Source: DASQZK01 sp963809925
Lineage (GTDB): Bacteria; Bacteroidota; Bacteroidia; Bacteroidales; GCA-2748055
Reading direction: 5' to 3'
Length of the DNA: 64,000 nucleotides
Assembly: GCA_963809925.1 (NCBI GenBank)
Contig: CAWELH010000007.1
Location: 1-64,000 of the forward strand
Below are positions 18,322-27,131 of the stretch, one piece after another. A program made the position numbers and the translations under genes. How positions within the stretch are numbered: the first letter of the stretch is position 1; every line of letters begins with the position of its first letter. Below the pieces are notes generated by a model that was not told where the DNA came from, made no database searches, and saw nothing but the letters and a program-made list of their open reading frames with translations.

Positions 18322-18482
18322 GTAATCCAAATACTGTCCACATTAATATCAATCAAATTTGATGATTTATTTGCAGCATATTGGTATGGAGTAAGTGAAT
18401 AATACTTTTCTGTATAATTATCTATATTAAAAACCCCCAACAACGTTGGGTCATAAAGCCGTGCCCCGTAATCGTACCAATA
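18300..18482 (-). pseudogene. RHS repeat-associated core domain fragment
   Basis: The minus strand encodes YWYDYGARLYDPTLLGVFNI then EKYYSLTPYQYAANKSSNLI and DI. This is the well-known RHS core signature (YDYGARxYDPxxGRFxxxDPxxEKYxxxSPYxYxxNNPxxxIDxDG) in slightly eroded form. Only about 60 residues remain. The long upstream RHS repeats and the downstream toxin domain are missing, and the short upstream frame (to 18521) is unrelated. It is a fossil of an RHS/YD-repeat toxin or secreted protein. Confidence 0.75.
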
Positions 18483-18612
18483 AATTTCCACTTCCATTAT
18501 AATCATCATGAAAATTTCCACTCATTATGATGGTAATGTCATTCATCCGGGAATTTTTTATAATGGAGCTGCAGCATACTAAGAACGTTTTTCAGGATAA
18601 AACTAAAAATCT

Positions 18613-19077
18613 TTAAATCATTGCAGCCCTGGATCCTTTAAGGTAATCCCGGATAGATGAACTTTTTAGTAGCTTTTCTTTTTGTTCATCCTGAAGTTTG
18701 ATTTCCTTATTCCCTACGATTAATGATTCAAGTGGTATCCCGAGATAACGGTTCAGTAAGGTAATCATTTTTAAGGTTAATGCTCTTTTTCCATTTAATA
18801 CTTCCGACACACGTGTCTTACCCCCAAACAAAGGAGCTACATCCTGTTGCTTTAAACCCATCTGTTCCATCCTGAATTTAATGGATTCAACAGGATTCGG
18901 CGCCTCCATGTGATGATGCTCCTTTTCATACTTTTCTACAAGCAATGAAAGGATTTCAATCTCTTCACCTTCAGGACTGTCAGGTTCAATAGGATTTTCA
19001 GTGCTGTGAATCAGCTTATAAATCCGATCACAGGCAGCATTATATTCATGCTCTGTTTTCAATATTTTAGTTTTCAT
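18613..19077 (-). CDS. higA: HigA-type antitoxin, XRE helix-turn-helix
   Basis: A 154-residue protein with an N-terminal acidic/helical region (EHEYNAACDRIYKLIHS, residues 9-25), which resembles the longer HigA antitoxins that start with this ExEYxxAxxRI block. An XRE DNA-binding domain follows at about 74-120 (MEQMGLKQQDVAPLFGGKTR, VSEVLNGKRALTLKMI). It overlaps the toxin gene by 11 bp in the toxin-first order normal for higBA. It should neutralise the RNase toxin and repress the operon, probably at the palindrome at 19400-19417. Confidence 0.9.
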   Translation of the reverse strand: MKTKILKTEHEYNAACDRIYKLIHSTENPIEPDSPEGEEIEILSLLVEKYEKEHHHMEAPNPVESIKFRMEQMGLKQQDVAPLFGGKTRVSEVLNGKRALTLKMITLLNRYLGIPLESLIVGNKEIKLQDEQKEKLLKSSSIRDYLKGSRAAMI

Positions 19078-19378
19078 ATTGTATCTTTTTTACGTCTATT
19101 TTATCATACTCCTCGTGGGTACCCATCCACACGATGAATACAATCTTTAATTTATATTCTATATCAACGACAAGCCGGTATTCATTGCCTCTGATAATAA
19201 AAACCACTCTCTTCGAATTGATGATACTGGCATTCCTGTACTTTAATTTCAGTTCGTTTGCATTATTCCAGGTCGAGTGATTAACTTCATATATCCAGGC
19301 TTTTAAATGCTCTTCGGCATTTTTGTACTTGCTCAACCTGCAATAATCCGTGAGGGTTTTTTCTTTAATAATTCGCAT
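19067..19378 (-). CDS. higB: HigB-type mRNA interferase toxin
   Basis: A 103-residue basic protein of the RelE superfamily, HigB subgroup (MRIIKEKTLTDYCRLSKYKN at the start, an AEEHLKAWI region, NSKRVVFIIRGNEYRLVVDI and IVWMGTHEEYDKIDV at the end). This matches the HigB toxin family over its full length, including the conserved GTHxEYDKID tail. It cleaves ribosome-bound mRNA in studied members. It is the first gene of the pair, with the antitoxin directly downstream and overlapping. The reading frame is intact, so the module is likely functional. Confidence 0.9.
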   Translation of the reverse strand: MRIIKEKTLTDYCRLSKYKNAEEHLKAWIYEVNHSTWNNANELKLKYRNASIINSKRVVFIIRGNEYRLVVDIEYKLKIVFIVWMGTHEEYDKIDVKKIQYEN

Positions 19379-19399
19379 GTAAAGCTAAGATACTGAAAA

Positions 19400-19417
19400 G
19401 TTACCAATTTGGGTAAC
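19400..19417 (-). promoter_or_regulatory. Palindromic operator candidate for higBA
   Basis: GTTACC-N6-GGTAAC is centred about 30 bp upstream of the higB start. Antitoxins with XRE domains typically bind such inverted repeats to autoregulate their operon, and the position is right for blocking the promoter. The binding itself is inferred. Confidence 0.55.
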
Positions 19418-19491
19418 ATTTTGCAATTATTTCTTCCGTTTTTAAAGAAGTTTATTCGGATTGGATTTAAACAGCTGGTCCAAATGCCGGA

Positions 19492-19605
19492 AGTGGAGAA
19501 AACAGACCGGCTTCCGATGTGTTAGCCAGGCTGGCAAATGAGCTCGATGTAACCTCAGATTATCTGATGGATGGAACAATTAAAACTGATCCATTTAGTA
19601 TGTAA
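19492..19605 (+). pseudogene. XRE-family regulator, C-terminal fragment
   Basis: The plus strand between 19492 and the stop at 19603-19605 encodes ASDVLARLANELDVTSDYLM and then DGT, the well-known end of XRE repressor domains (PSxxxLxKLAxxLxVSxDYLLxG). The first helices are missing or scrambled upstream, and no start codon is available. It is a remnant on the far side of the higBA promoter region. Confidence 0.65.
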
Positions 19606-19714
19606 ATCATAGCACTCATTCTTTCATATTGTTCTGAGTTTATGCTTGAACAACCCAATATTTAAGAAATAAGAAGAAGAATTTGAGATTTTATTAAATT
19701 GGTTATTTACGTTG

Positions 19715-19743
19715 ACGAACGTACGATATTCTTCCACGAACGT
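19715..19743. repeat. Direct repeat ACGAACGT, 21 bp apart
   Basis: ACGAACGT occurs at 19715-19722 and 19736-19743, a start-to-start spacing of 21 bp (two helical turns). A related inverted half (TTCGTC) follows near 19750. It lies about 150 bp upstream of the PKD-protein gene and could be a regulator site. The remainder of 19606-19888 shows nothing else. Confidence 0.35.
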
Positions 19744-19888
19744 CAGTTTTTCGTCAAAAAAACTTCATTTTTAACAAATCTAGGCCTTTAAAAGGAAACC
19801 CAGCCTCTCCTATCTTCGTTCGATGTATTGAGTCAACATGAATAACCTAAGGATTGAGAGTTAAAAGCATATCAAGCTTTTTTAGTCT

Positions 19889-22825
19889 ATGTTAAAGCTT
19901 TTTGCTGTGATAAAGAAAATACAATTTCTGCTATCTATTGGGATTTCTATGCTGACTGTCCATTTGTCTGCGCAGGATTGCAGTATTATTGCAAAGGCCA
20001 ATGATATCACCCCCGACCGCCTGTGTTCTCCAGTGACTGTAAACTGGGACGTCACTTTCCGTGGGGTAAACAACGCCGGCAGACCTGTACAGGTTAAATA
20101 CGACTGGGATGACGGAAATGTGGAAGTATTCAATGCCGTAAACATTGATCCGTCACCCGGTGTACGAGAATGGGGATATACTGCATCACATGCTTACACA
20201 TCGACGGGTGACAGGTGTAATTACCATCCTGTAGCAACACTTATCGTTGACGGTCAGGTCTGTACATCCTCTTCCCAGGAACAGATCGTCACAGTTTGGG
20301 ATACAGATGATCAAAATGGCGGAAAACTCTCTATAAATCCCCCGGTCTACCCAATTTGTTTCGGAAATGCAGCAAACGTCAGGTTCCGCGACGTAACCCT
20401 GTTCAATTGCGTACCCCCTCAGGAAAATGATGTGCCAAACCTTGCTACTCGCTGGATTCAGTGGGTATATGGAACAGATATCACCATGACCGGCAGTCCT
20501 GTCACCATCAATGGGACGCCCAAAGCTTTCCCGTATTACGGGTCCATCACCACCCTGCCCGGACCGGTTACCGGATCGGGCATTTACAGTGAAATCATGA
20601 ATGTGGCCAATGATAAGCTGATCGGCCAATACTTTGAGGTCACCCTTCGGTACTGGAACTATTGTAACCCCTATGATGACCCCCTCATCCCTGGTCCGCC
20701 GGCCGATCCGGTTAATGGGGACAATGACCCGGTTACAACCACTGCCATTATCCTGATCGTTCCTTTTCCGAACGCGAAAATCGATCCTGTCAACCCGGTT
20801 TGCCTGTACGATGGAAGTTTTCATTTATCTGCAGCCGATCCCGGGGGCAGCTGGAGTGGATCTGGTATCGTGAACAGTGGAACAGGGAAGTTTAGTCCCT
20901 CCGTAGCGGGAGCCGGAAACCACATCATACGGTACGAAATTACCGATGGCAACAGCTGCAGTGACTGGGACACCGTGGTTGTATCTGTCATGAACGCACC
21001 GGATGCAACCATCGTACCTGCAGGCCCCCTATGCGATTACCATTCAGCAATACATCTGGTGGCAGGCACTCCATCAGGCACCTGGTCAGGAACCGGGATC
21101 ACGGATACCATAAACGGACAATTCGATCCTTCCATCGCCGGGCCCGGTCAGCATATCATCTCGTTCACCACACTTCCCGATCTAAATGGTTGCTTTGCAA
21201 AGGATACCATTGATATACGAGTCGATCGGCCGCCGGATGCCCAATTCCTGACTCCCGACTCCGCATGGTGCGATACCGGTGATGATGAGACCTTCGCATT
21301 AATTGGGATAGATGGCACAAACGACCTGGATTATGATCTGATCTGGGAATTGAACGGTGAAAAAGATACGATTTTCAATATAAGCAATGACAGCATTCAG
21401 GCCAGGCTTTATAACAAGGCAGGTATGAACCATTACATACTCCGGAAAGTGATAGAGAATTTTGATCATCATTCATGTGAAAGCGTCCTTAATGATGCAT
21501 TGAATATCAGGATTGCCCCGACTCCGGCTATGAACCTAAATCTAAACACAGATGGTGTGTGCAGTCCGGTAAGTGTGTCCATCAACACCACACCGGGGAA
21601 TAACTATACCTATAAGTGGAAATTTAGCGACGGAACAAGTTTCACCGGTGACTCCGCTTTTGTTGCCCATACCTTTTATAATCTCGGAACGGAGGATACT
21701 TCATATCGGATCAATCTGATCATTAAAACTCCTGAGGGATGCATTGATAGTATTCATGACGTCCTTGATGTTTATCCAAATCCAAGGGCTGATTTCTTTG
21801 TATCACCGATGATCCAGGACTTCCCTGCTACAGAGGTCATCATAAATAACTTCTCCAGTGCCGGAAACTGGAACTACCTGTGGAGGTTCGGCGACGGGAA
21901 TATCGCACATGAAAAACAACCCGGCGGACATGATTTCAAGACTGCCGGTGATTTTACGATCACGCTGAGGATGTTCAGTGAATTTTGTTCCGACAGTATC
22001 GCAAAAAAAATCCGAATCCTTCCGCCACCTCCAATGGCGGCATTTACACCGGACACCACCGGCTGCAGTCCGCTGAGTGTAAAATTCATCAATAACAGCC
22101 AGTATGCCGAAACGTATTTGTGGGATTTTGATGACGGTAGTTTTTCAAATGAAAAAGAGCCGGTACACAGCTTCTACAACAGTAAGGACTATATCGTGAA
22201 ACTTCTTGTATCAGGGGTTAAAGGAAATGCCGATGCCAAACACCTGATCAGGGTATTCCCCAACCCGCGGGCTGATTTCAATGCCTATCCCGACTCGGCA
22301 AGCCGTACCGACCAGGTGATTAAATTTACCAACACTTCAGAACGGGCCGTTAAGTATATGTGGGATTTCGGCGACGGTTCATTTTCGACGGATATGAATC
22401 CCAGCTATGTCTATGGAAAGGAGGGGACGTTTGATATATCGTTGTATGTGTGGAGTGAAAACTTCTGTCCCGATACCATAACACGGGAAAAGTATATTAA
22501 GGTTATCGCGGGCGAAGGAAATTTGATATTTCCTAATGTTTTCAAATGGAACGGATCGGGTCCCACCGGTGGTTACTGGTCGACCGGTGAGATCGACAAC
22601 ACCGTATTTCATCCTCACTTTGAAAATGTCGTGGAGTACAAATTACTCATTTATAACCGTTGGGGAGAACTAATGTATACTTCCGGCAACCTGTACAAGG
22701 GTTGGGATGGTTATGTCATGAACGGAAAGCGCGCCAAGCAGGGGGTATATGTATATAAGGCATGGGTGAAATACATTGATGGCTCCACGGAGATAAAGGC
22801 CGGAGATGTTACCTTTCTGTACTAA
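19889..22825 (+). CDS. Large PKD-repeat protein with T9SS type B sorting domain
   Basis: A 978-residue secreted protein: signal peptide ending VHLSAQ, then a chain of Ig-like/PKD repeats. The PKD signature is clear in WRFGDGNIAHEKQP, YLWDFDDGSFSNEKEP and MWDFGDGSFSTDMNP, with earlier, more divergent repeats. The last 95 residues (NLIFPNVFKWNGSG to the YNRWGELMY, YKGWDGYVMNGKRAKQGVYV and FLY end) form the gliding-motility-associated type B T9SS sorting domain. Such proteins are exported to the surface or released, often as adhesins. Gly- and Pro-rich repeats suggest an extended rod. No enzyme domain is visible. Confidence 0.9.
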   Translation: MLKLFAVIKKIQFLLSIGISMLTVHLSAQDCSIIAKANDITPDRLCSPVTVNWDVTFRGVNNAGRPVQVKYDWDDGNVEVFNAVNIDPSPGVREWGYTASHAYTSTGDRCNYHPVATLIVDGQVCTSSSQEQIVTVWDTDDQNGGKLSINPPVYPICFGNAANVRFRDVTLFNCVPPQENDVPNLATRWIQWVYGTDITMTGSPVTINGTPKAFPYYGSITTLPGPVTGSGIYSEIMNVANDKLIGQYFEVTLRYWNYCNPYDDPLIPGPPADPVNGDNDPVTTTAIILIVPFPNAKIDPVNPVCLYDGSFHLSAADPGGSWSGSGIVNSGTGKFSPSVAGAGNHIIRYEITDGNSCSDWDTVVVSVMNAPDATIVPAGPLCDYHSAIHLVAGTPSGTWSGTGITDTINGQFDPSIAGPGQHIISFTTLPDLNGCFAKDTIDIRVDRPPDAQFLTPDSAWCDTGDDETFALIGIDGTNDLDYDLIWELNGEKDTIFNISNDSIQARLYNKAGMNHYILRKVIENFDHHSCESVLNDALNIRIAPTPAMNLNLNTDGVCSPVSVSINTTPGNNYTYKWKFSDGTSFTGDSAFVAHTFYNLGTEDTSYRINLIIKTPEGCIDSIHDVLDVYPNPRADFFVSPMIQDFPATEVIINNFSSAGNWNYLWRFGDGNIAHEKQPGGHDFKTAGDFTITLRMFSEFCSDSIAKKIRILPPPPMAAFTPDTTGCSPLSVKFINNSQYAETYLWDFDDGSFSNEKEPVHSFYNSKDYIVKLLVSGVKGNADAKHLIRVFPNPRADFNAYPDSASRTDQVIKFTNTSERAVKYMWDFGDGSFSTDMNPSYVYGKEGTFDISLYVWSENFCPDTITREKYIKVIAGEGNLIFPNVFKWNGSGPTGGYWSTGEIDNTVFHPHFENVVEYKLLIYNRWGELMYTSGNLYKGWDGYVMNGKRAKQGVYVYKAWVKYIDGSTEIKAGDVTFLY

Positions 22826-22880
22826 TTCTCAATGCCCGGAATCGCTACGTGGTTATTGCCGGCCTTACGTATACAACCAA

Positions 22881-23061
22881 CCACGGGCAAAACCGTGGCT
22901 ATTGTTGTTCTTCCAATCACCTCCAACCACGGGCAAAACCGTGGCTATTATTGGGCTACCGCTCCGCGGTCGGGAATATGATCTAACCTGGACTTTGTGT
23001 CCTTCTTTGCCATCTGCCGGGGCATCAGTAATATGTATTTCTTCCCTTCGACATTCGACAT
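22881..23061. repeat. 181-bp duplicated block, copy 1 (palindrome-rich)
   Basis: This block and 23160-23340 agree at 179 of 181 positions. Each begins with the hairpin CCACGGGCAAAACCGTGG and repeats it 46 bp later (22881-22898, 22927-22944), then has a second small palindrome (ACCGCTCCGCGGT) and ends in TCGACAT heptamers. This resembles REP-type repetitive intergenic elements. The apparent open frames through it are repeat artefacts. It fills the gap between two genes whose 3' ends face each other. Confidence 0.85.
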
Positions 23062-23082
23062 TCGATATTCGATATTCGACAT
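23048..23082. repeat. Five 7-bp tandem units (TCGACAT/TCGATAT)
   Basis: Five heptamers: TCGACAT twice, TCGATAT twice, TCGACAT once. The second duplicated block ends in a longer version of the same array. Confidence 0.8.
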
Positions 23083-23159
23083 TCATTCCCTTCTTACAAC
23101 ACCGGGACATTTCCCAAAAACCGCATTGTATTTATTGGCATCCTTCCAATTCCAAACAT

Positions 23160-23340
23160 CCACGGGCAAAACCGTGGCTATTGTTGTTCTTCCAATCACC
23201 TCCATCCACGGGCAAAACCGTGGCTATTATTGGGCTACCGCTCCGCGGTCGGGAATATGATCTAACCTGGATTTTGTGTCCTTCTTTGCCATCTGCCGGG
23301 GCATCAGTAATATGTATTTCTTCCCTTCGACATTCGACAT
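23160..23340. repeat. 181-bp duplicated block, copy 2
   Basis: Second copy of 22881-23061, offset by 279 bp, with two base differences. The same hairpin occurs at 23160-23177 and 23206-23223. The 98 bp between the copies are unrelated. Near identity means recent duplication or gene-conversion-like homogenisation. Confidence 0.85.
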
Positions 23341-23382
23341 TCGACATTCGATATTCGATATTCTATATTCCATATTCTATAT
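23327..23382. repeat. Eight 7-bp tandem units
   Basis: Heptamers in order: TCGACAT three times, TCGATAT twice, TCTATAT, TCCATAT, TCTATAT. The unit number differs from the sister array (five against eight), which shows array-length change since the duplication. Confidence 0.8.
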
Positions 23383-23419
23383 TCATTTACCTTCCTAACC
23401 CCATAATTCCCTATTTCCC

Positions 23420-25648
23420 TCACTTCTCCAAATGCTTCCCCAAAAATGAGATCAGTTCCAGCACCGACCGCTCATAATACAGTCCCAGGTTATGCGGCGT
23501 GTCGGGAAGAATCATCACCTTGTGGTCAATACCGTTGGTCTCGAGCGTCCATGAAAACTCTTTAAAAGACTCCGGGCGGTCCTTCTCACCATTTACAAGG
23601 AAGAACCCAAAATTATTCTTTTTCCATAGAGGCAAAGCATTTTCGATGGCCTGCTGCGATTGCTCGTCGTTGTTACGAATACCCCCGCCCATGCTACCTG
23701 CGGCACAGAAAAGTTCTGGATGCATAATAGCCATGTACACCGATCCGGCACCTCCCATAGAAAAGCCGGCAACAGCACGCGAAGCCGGTTGTGGTATTGT
23801 CCTGTAGCTTTTGTCGATGAGCGGGATCAGCTCTTCGGTGATCATCGACTCAACCTCGCCCCGGTAGCCACTCATTCCGCCATTGGGGAATACACAGATT
23901 ACCGGTGGCAGAGCTCCCGATGCAATTGCTTTTGACACCCATTCGGAGAATCCTGCTGCATCAGCAGATTCATTGCCGCCAGCACCATGGAGAAAATAAA
24001 TGACGGGATACCGGTTTTTTGTTTTTTTCGCGTAGCCTTCCGGTGTCCATACAACATATCCAACTTCATGTCCGAGCGCTTTGCTGTCCAGAACATGATG
24101 GGTCAGACCCGGCATTTCTTTAATTTCCGGGTTTACCCACTTAATTTCCCTCCGCTGCCTTCCGTTCTGACTTCCTTCATCGGCCACCGCAAAAAAGGTT
24201 GTTACAGATCCTGCCGGCGCTCTGTAGCTGATAACACCATTATCCACATCAAAGCTGCCAATTGCGGTATAAAGTTCTTTCTCATCCTCCGTTGATCTGT
24301 ACGCTGTGAATGACGTTGCCCTGCTGCCCGAAATTGTGATGATGACGGTTTTGTCATAATCAGGATTGATATTGGTAACAACAAAGGCATCGGTTCCTTC
24401 TGACCTTCCCCGGCCAAAAGCAATCACGGGAATTTCACTATCGTCGGAGATGGTTCGGCACACTTCCATACCGGTCTGACCCGCTCTGGTGAGCTGCTTG
24501 TAGAAATAATATCCCCTGCGGATTGAATAGCTGCTGTCTTCATTAACGATGAATGCTGAACCCGGGTTGGGGTCGCCGCCTACCCATTCTACCGGACGTT
24601 GAATTCCTGCCCAGGGAATAATACCGTTAACCCTGGCTGAATAAATATTATCGTGCATTTCCATAATAAACTTTGTATCCATCTTACTCCAGCTTGTTGA
24701 AGTTACCCATGCATGAATGTCGGGCTTTTTCTCCCTGATCATCTCCGTTCCAAGACTATTGTGGTCACCAAACCACCTGCCGTAGTTCCCATTGTAAAAT
24801 CCATGGGATGTAATCAAACCAAGATCCTTAACAGCTTCTTCGTCGCTGGCAATAGCATCGGAGTACCCCCAGAAGGAAAAGCGATACCAGTTACTTGTTT
24901 CACCAGGAGTGACGCCGACATCGCTGAGGCCGGCTTCTCCAAGCTTATCATGCGTGAGTTTAATCATCTCAGCAACCAGCTCCGGACTGTAATATAGATT
25001 GTAATCATGTCCACTTCCGATATTCGGATCTGAGCCGTCCATTGGCCAGCGTGACCAATCCTCCCCTTCATTATGAAGTGACACATAATTCACTGGAAAT
25101 TGTTCTTTCTCTCTTAAATACTTTACCCAGCTTACGAGGTAATCAGCAAGATCGTCCTTATGCTCAGGATCCAGGTCCCTTCCCCTGATCACATTCTGCA
25201 AGGTCATATATGCCGGCGGACCGTAGAGGGTGGTAATTATATTGAGATCGGCTCCCCTCTCCCTGGTTTTGGCAAGCCCTGCCCTGACAAATTCCCGCAT
25301 ATATTTCGTGGTGGTCTCATGGTCGTAAGCACCACCCTCAACCGTTTGATGAAACGGATCATAAAACATTTTGACCAGGCCTACCTTCAGTCCGTCCTCA
25401 CCGAAAACCATATCGATGATCTCTGATTTTTCTTTCGAATCGAGAAGGCTGAAGCCACCATATTCCTGGGGGTACGCACTATAATCGGGCGTCTGGGCCG
25501 TTTCCACATAATTAAATCCGAAACCGTCCCATGGCCGGATCCGATTGTTAAACTCAACTTTAACGCCCACGCCTTTTATGACAGGATATTGAGCGTAGAT
25601 TGCGATGGTTGCCAGGACCAGGGAAGCAGTGAGAAGAAGCTTTTTCAT
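23420..25648 (-). CDS. GH30-like glycosidase domain fused to CE1-type esterase
   Basis: A 742-residue secreted protein (signal peptide MKKLLLTASLVLATIAIYAQ). Residues about 25-480 are a clan-A barrel plus beta domain of GH30 type: PWDGFGFNYVE, then Glu194 in SLHNEGEDW as acid/base. At the position of the expected nucleophile (WxTE in GH30) this protein has WVTSTSW with Ser317, so the second catalytic Glu is missing. Residues about 510-742 form a CE1/esterase-D domain: FLHGAGG, nucleophile in GFSMGGAGSVYM, acid in NGEKDRPE and base in DTPHNLGLYYE. The esterase is probably active, releasing ester groups such as feruloyl or acetyl from a xylan-like chain, while the first domain may be a sugar-binding pseudoenzyme. 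Confidence 0.82.
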   Translation of the reverse strand: MKKLLLTASLVLATIAIYAQYPVIKGVGVKVEFNNRIRPWDGFGFNYVETAQTPDYSAYPQEYGGFSLLDSKEKSEIIDMVFGEDGLKVGLVKMFYDPFHQTVEGGAYDHETTTKYMREFVRAGLAKTRERGADLNIITTLYGPPAYMTLQNVIRGRDLDPEHKDDLADYLVSWVKYLREKEQFPVNYVSLHNEGEDWSRWPMDGSDPNIGSGHDYNLYYSPELVAEMIKLTHDKLGEAGLSDVGVTPGETSNWYRFSFWGYSDAIASDEEAVKDLGLITSHGFYNGNYGRWFGDHNSLGTEMIREKKPDIHAWVTSTSWSKMDTKFIMEMHDNIYSARVNGIIPWAGIQRPVEWVGGDPNPGSAFIVNEDSSYSIRRGYYFYKQLTRAGQTGMEVCRTISDDSEIPVIAFGRGRSEGTDAFVVTNINPDYDKTVIITISGSRATSFTAYRSTEDEKELYTAIGSFDVDNGVISYRAPAGSVTTFFAVADEGSQNGRQRREIKWVNPEIKEMPGLTHHVLDSKALGHEVGYVVWTPEGYAKKTKNRYPVIYFLHGAGGNESADAAGFSEWVSKAIASGALPPVICVFPNGGMSGYRGEVESMITEELIPLIDKSYRTIPQPASRAVAGFSMGGAGSVYMAIMHPELFCAAGSMGGGIRNNDEQSQQAIENALPLWKKNNFGFFLVNGEKDRPESFKEFSWTLETNGIDHKVMILPDTPHNLGLYYERSVLELISFLGKHLEK

Positions 25649-26084
25649 ATTGTTTTAGCGTAAAGTTAGTTTGTAGCTTTTAGCTCCTCTTCATACAAAA
25701 CCGACCTATACTAAATTGAAAACCGTACCTCCCTCCTGCCCTTTGTTTGTCAAACTGCAGAAGCGCCAGAATCCCGGTTGTGTCGGTGATATGAATGAGA
25801 GATAAACAAACATATAAAATACCCTGATGATTTGCAAAAGAGCTGGTGGTATCAGGAAAGGCACAATTCAAACCGTTGGCACGAGAAATCACAGAATAAG
25901 CATGAACTGATCCCGTTCTGATATATTCTTTGTGAACCGGAGATAACCTTTTCAGACTTCCCACCACTGAAGAGATTGAACCTTTGACCCAAAGTTTGGT
26001 TATCACATACTGAATCCCGATCAGGGGGTCACAGACTGGATAGCCCTATGGAGGGCTTACTTAGTTTTAGAGTATTAAATTAAA
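25649..26084. other. Gap between divergent genes; hairpin at 26042-26057
   Basis: This 436-bp gap has a minus-strand open frame (25680-26006) without an ATG or a recognisable family, which I do not call. AGCCCT-ATGG-AGGGCT at 26042-26057 is a perfect 6-bp hairpin 28 bp before the TolB-like gene. It could be leader structure. Promoters for both genes must lie here, but no clear consensus was found. Confidence 0.4.
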
Positions 26085-27131
26085 ATGTGCGTCATGGTAA
26101 GAAACATTCTGGTGATTTTACTGCTTCTGAATTTTCATTCCGGTTCATCTCAGGAACCGCATCTTCAAAATTTACGACAATTGACTTTCGGCGGCGACAA
26201 TGCCGAGGCTTATTTCAGCTTTGACGGAAAGCATCTTTCATTTCAGAGCAACAATCCTTCCTGGGGCCTTAAATGCGATCAGATCTTCAGTTTGGATATT
26301 GAGGCAACGCTGCGCGATTCAAAAATAAAGCCCCGGCTCATCAGCACCGGAAAAGGACGGACTACCTGCAGTTATTACATGCCTGGTGACAGGCAGATAC
26401 TTTATGCATCAACGCATGAAAGCGGGGAGGAATGTCCCTATGTCCCAAAAATAGAAGGCAAATACCTATGGCCTGTATACAGCACCTACGATATCTATGT
26501 AGCAGACTTATCGGGAAAAATTATTAAAAAACTGACCGACACACCAGGGTACGATGCCGAAGCAACCATTTCCCCGCAAGGGGATAAAATCGTTTTCACC
26601 AGTACAAGGAGTGGTGATCTGGAACTCTGGACTATGGATATTGACGGAAGCCATCAGAAACAAATTACCTCCGGATTGGGATATGACGGAGGCGCCTTCT
26701 TTTCGCCCGATGGCAAAAAAATAGTCTTCAGAGCCTCGCGACCAAAAACTCCGGAAGATATTGCAGAGTATAAAAAGTTCCTTTCCCAAGGCCTTGTAGC
26801 GCCTGTCAACATGGAAATATATATTTGCAATGCTGATGGCAGCGATCTGAAACAGGTAACTCATCTGGGAAAGGCGAACTGGGCTCCTTTTTTCGATCCT
26901 TCCGGTAAGAAGATCATCTTTTCAAGCAATTATTTTTCTGACCGTGGATACGATTTCCAGTTATTCATGATCAACCTTGACGGAAGCAGCCTGGAACAAA
27001 TTACCACGGAAAGCAACTTTAACGCCTTCCCGATGTTTTCTCCGGATGGTAAAAAGCTCGTCTTTTCTTCCAACAGGAATAACGGTGGTACGCATGATAC
27101 CAATGTTTTCATCGCAGACTGGAAGGAATGA
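26085..27131 (+). CDS. Periplasmic TolB-like WD40 (PD40) beta-propeller protein
   Basis: A 348-residue protein with a signal peptide (ILVILLLLNFHSGSSQ) from the ATG at 26085 or, less likely, 26094. The body is a six-bladed TolB-type propeller with repeated FSPDGKK(I/L)VFxSxR and WTMDIDGSHxKQIT units (for example FFSPDGKKIVFRASR and MFSPDGKKLVFSSNR). The length suits one propeller without an added catalytic domain, so it is not a dipeptidyl peptidase. A binding or scaffold role in the periplasm is likely. The Nramp-like gene follows 321 bp later on the same strand and probably has its own promoter. Confidence 0.85.
   Translation: MCVMVRNILVILLLLNFHSGSSQEPHLQNLRQLTFGGDNAEAYFSFDGKHLSFQSNNPSWGLKCDQIFSLDIEATLRDSKIKPRLISTGKGRTTCSYYMPGDRQILYASTHESGEECPYVPKIEGKYLWPVYSTYDIYVADLSGKIIKKLTDTPGYDAEATISPQGDKIVFTSTRSGDLELWTMDIDGSHQKQITSGLGYDGGAFFSPDGKKIVFRASRPKTPEDIAEYKKFLSQGLVAPVNMEIYICNADGSDLKQVTHLGKANWAPFFDPSGKKIIFSSNYFSDRGYDFQLFMINLDGSSLEQITTESNFNAFPMFSPDGKKLVFSSNRNNGGTHDTNVFIADWKE

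Noticed and set aside
20186..20824. 212-codon minus-strand frame inside the PKD gene
   Set aside because: Antisense shadow of a strong coding region; its translation is low-complexity and unlike any family.
22806..23477. 223-codon plus-strand open frame after the PKD gene
   Set aside because: It runs through the duplicated palindromic block, repeats itself in translation, lacks any domain, and the opposite strand is equally open.
25680..26006. 108-codon minus-strand open frame upstream of the esterase fusion
   Set aside because: It starts at GTG, has a stop just upstream, shows no family motif and lies in a promoter gap. A decayed gene cannot be excluded.
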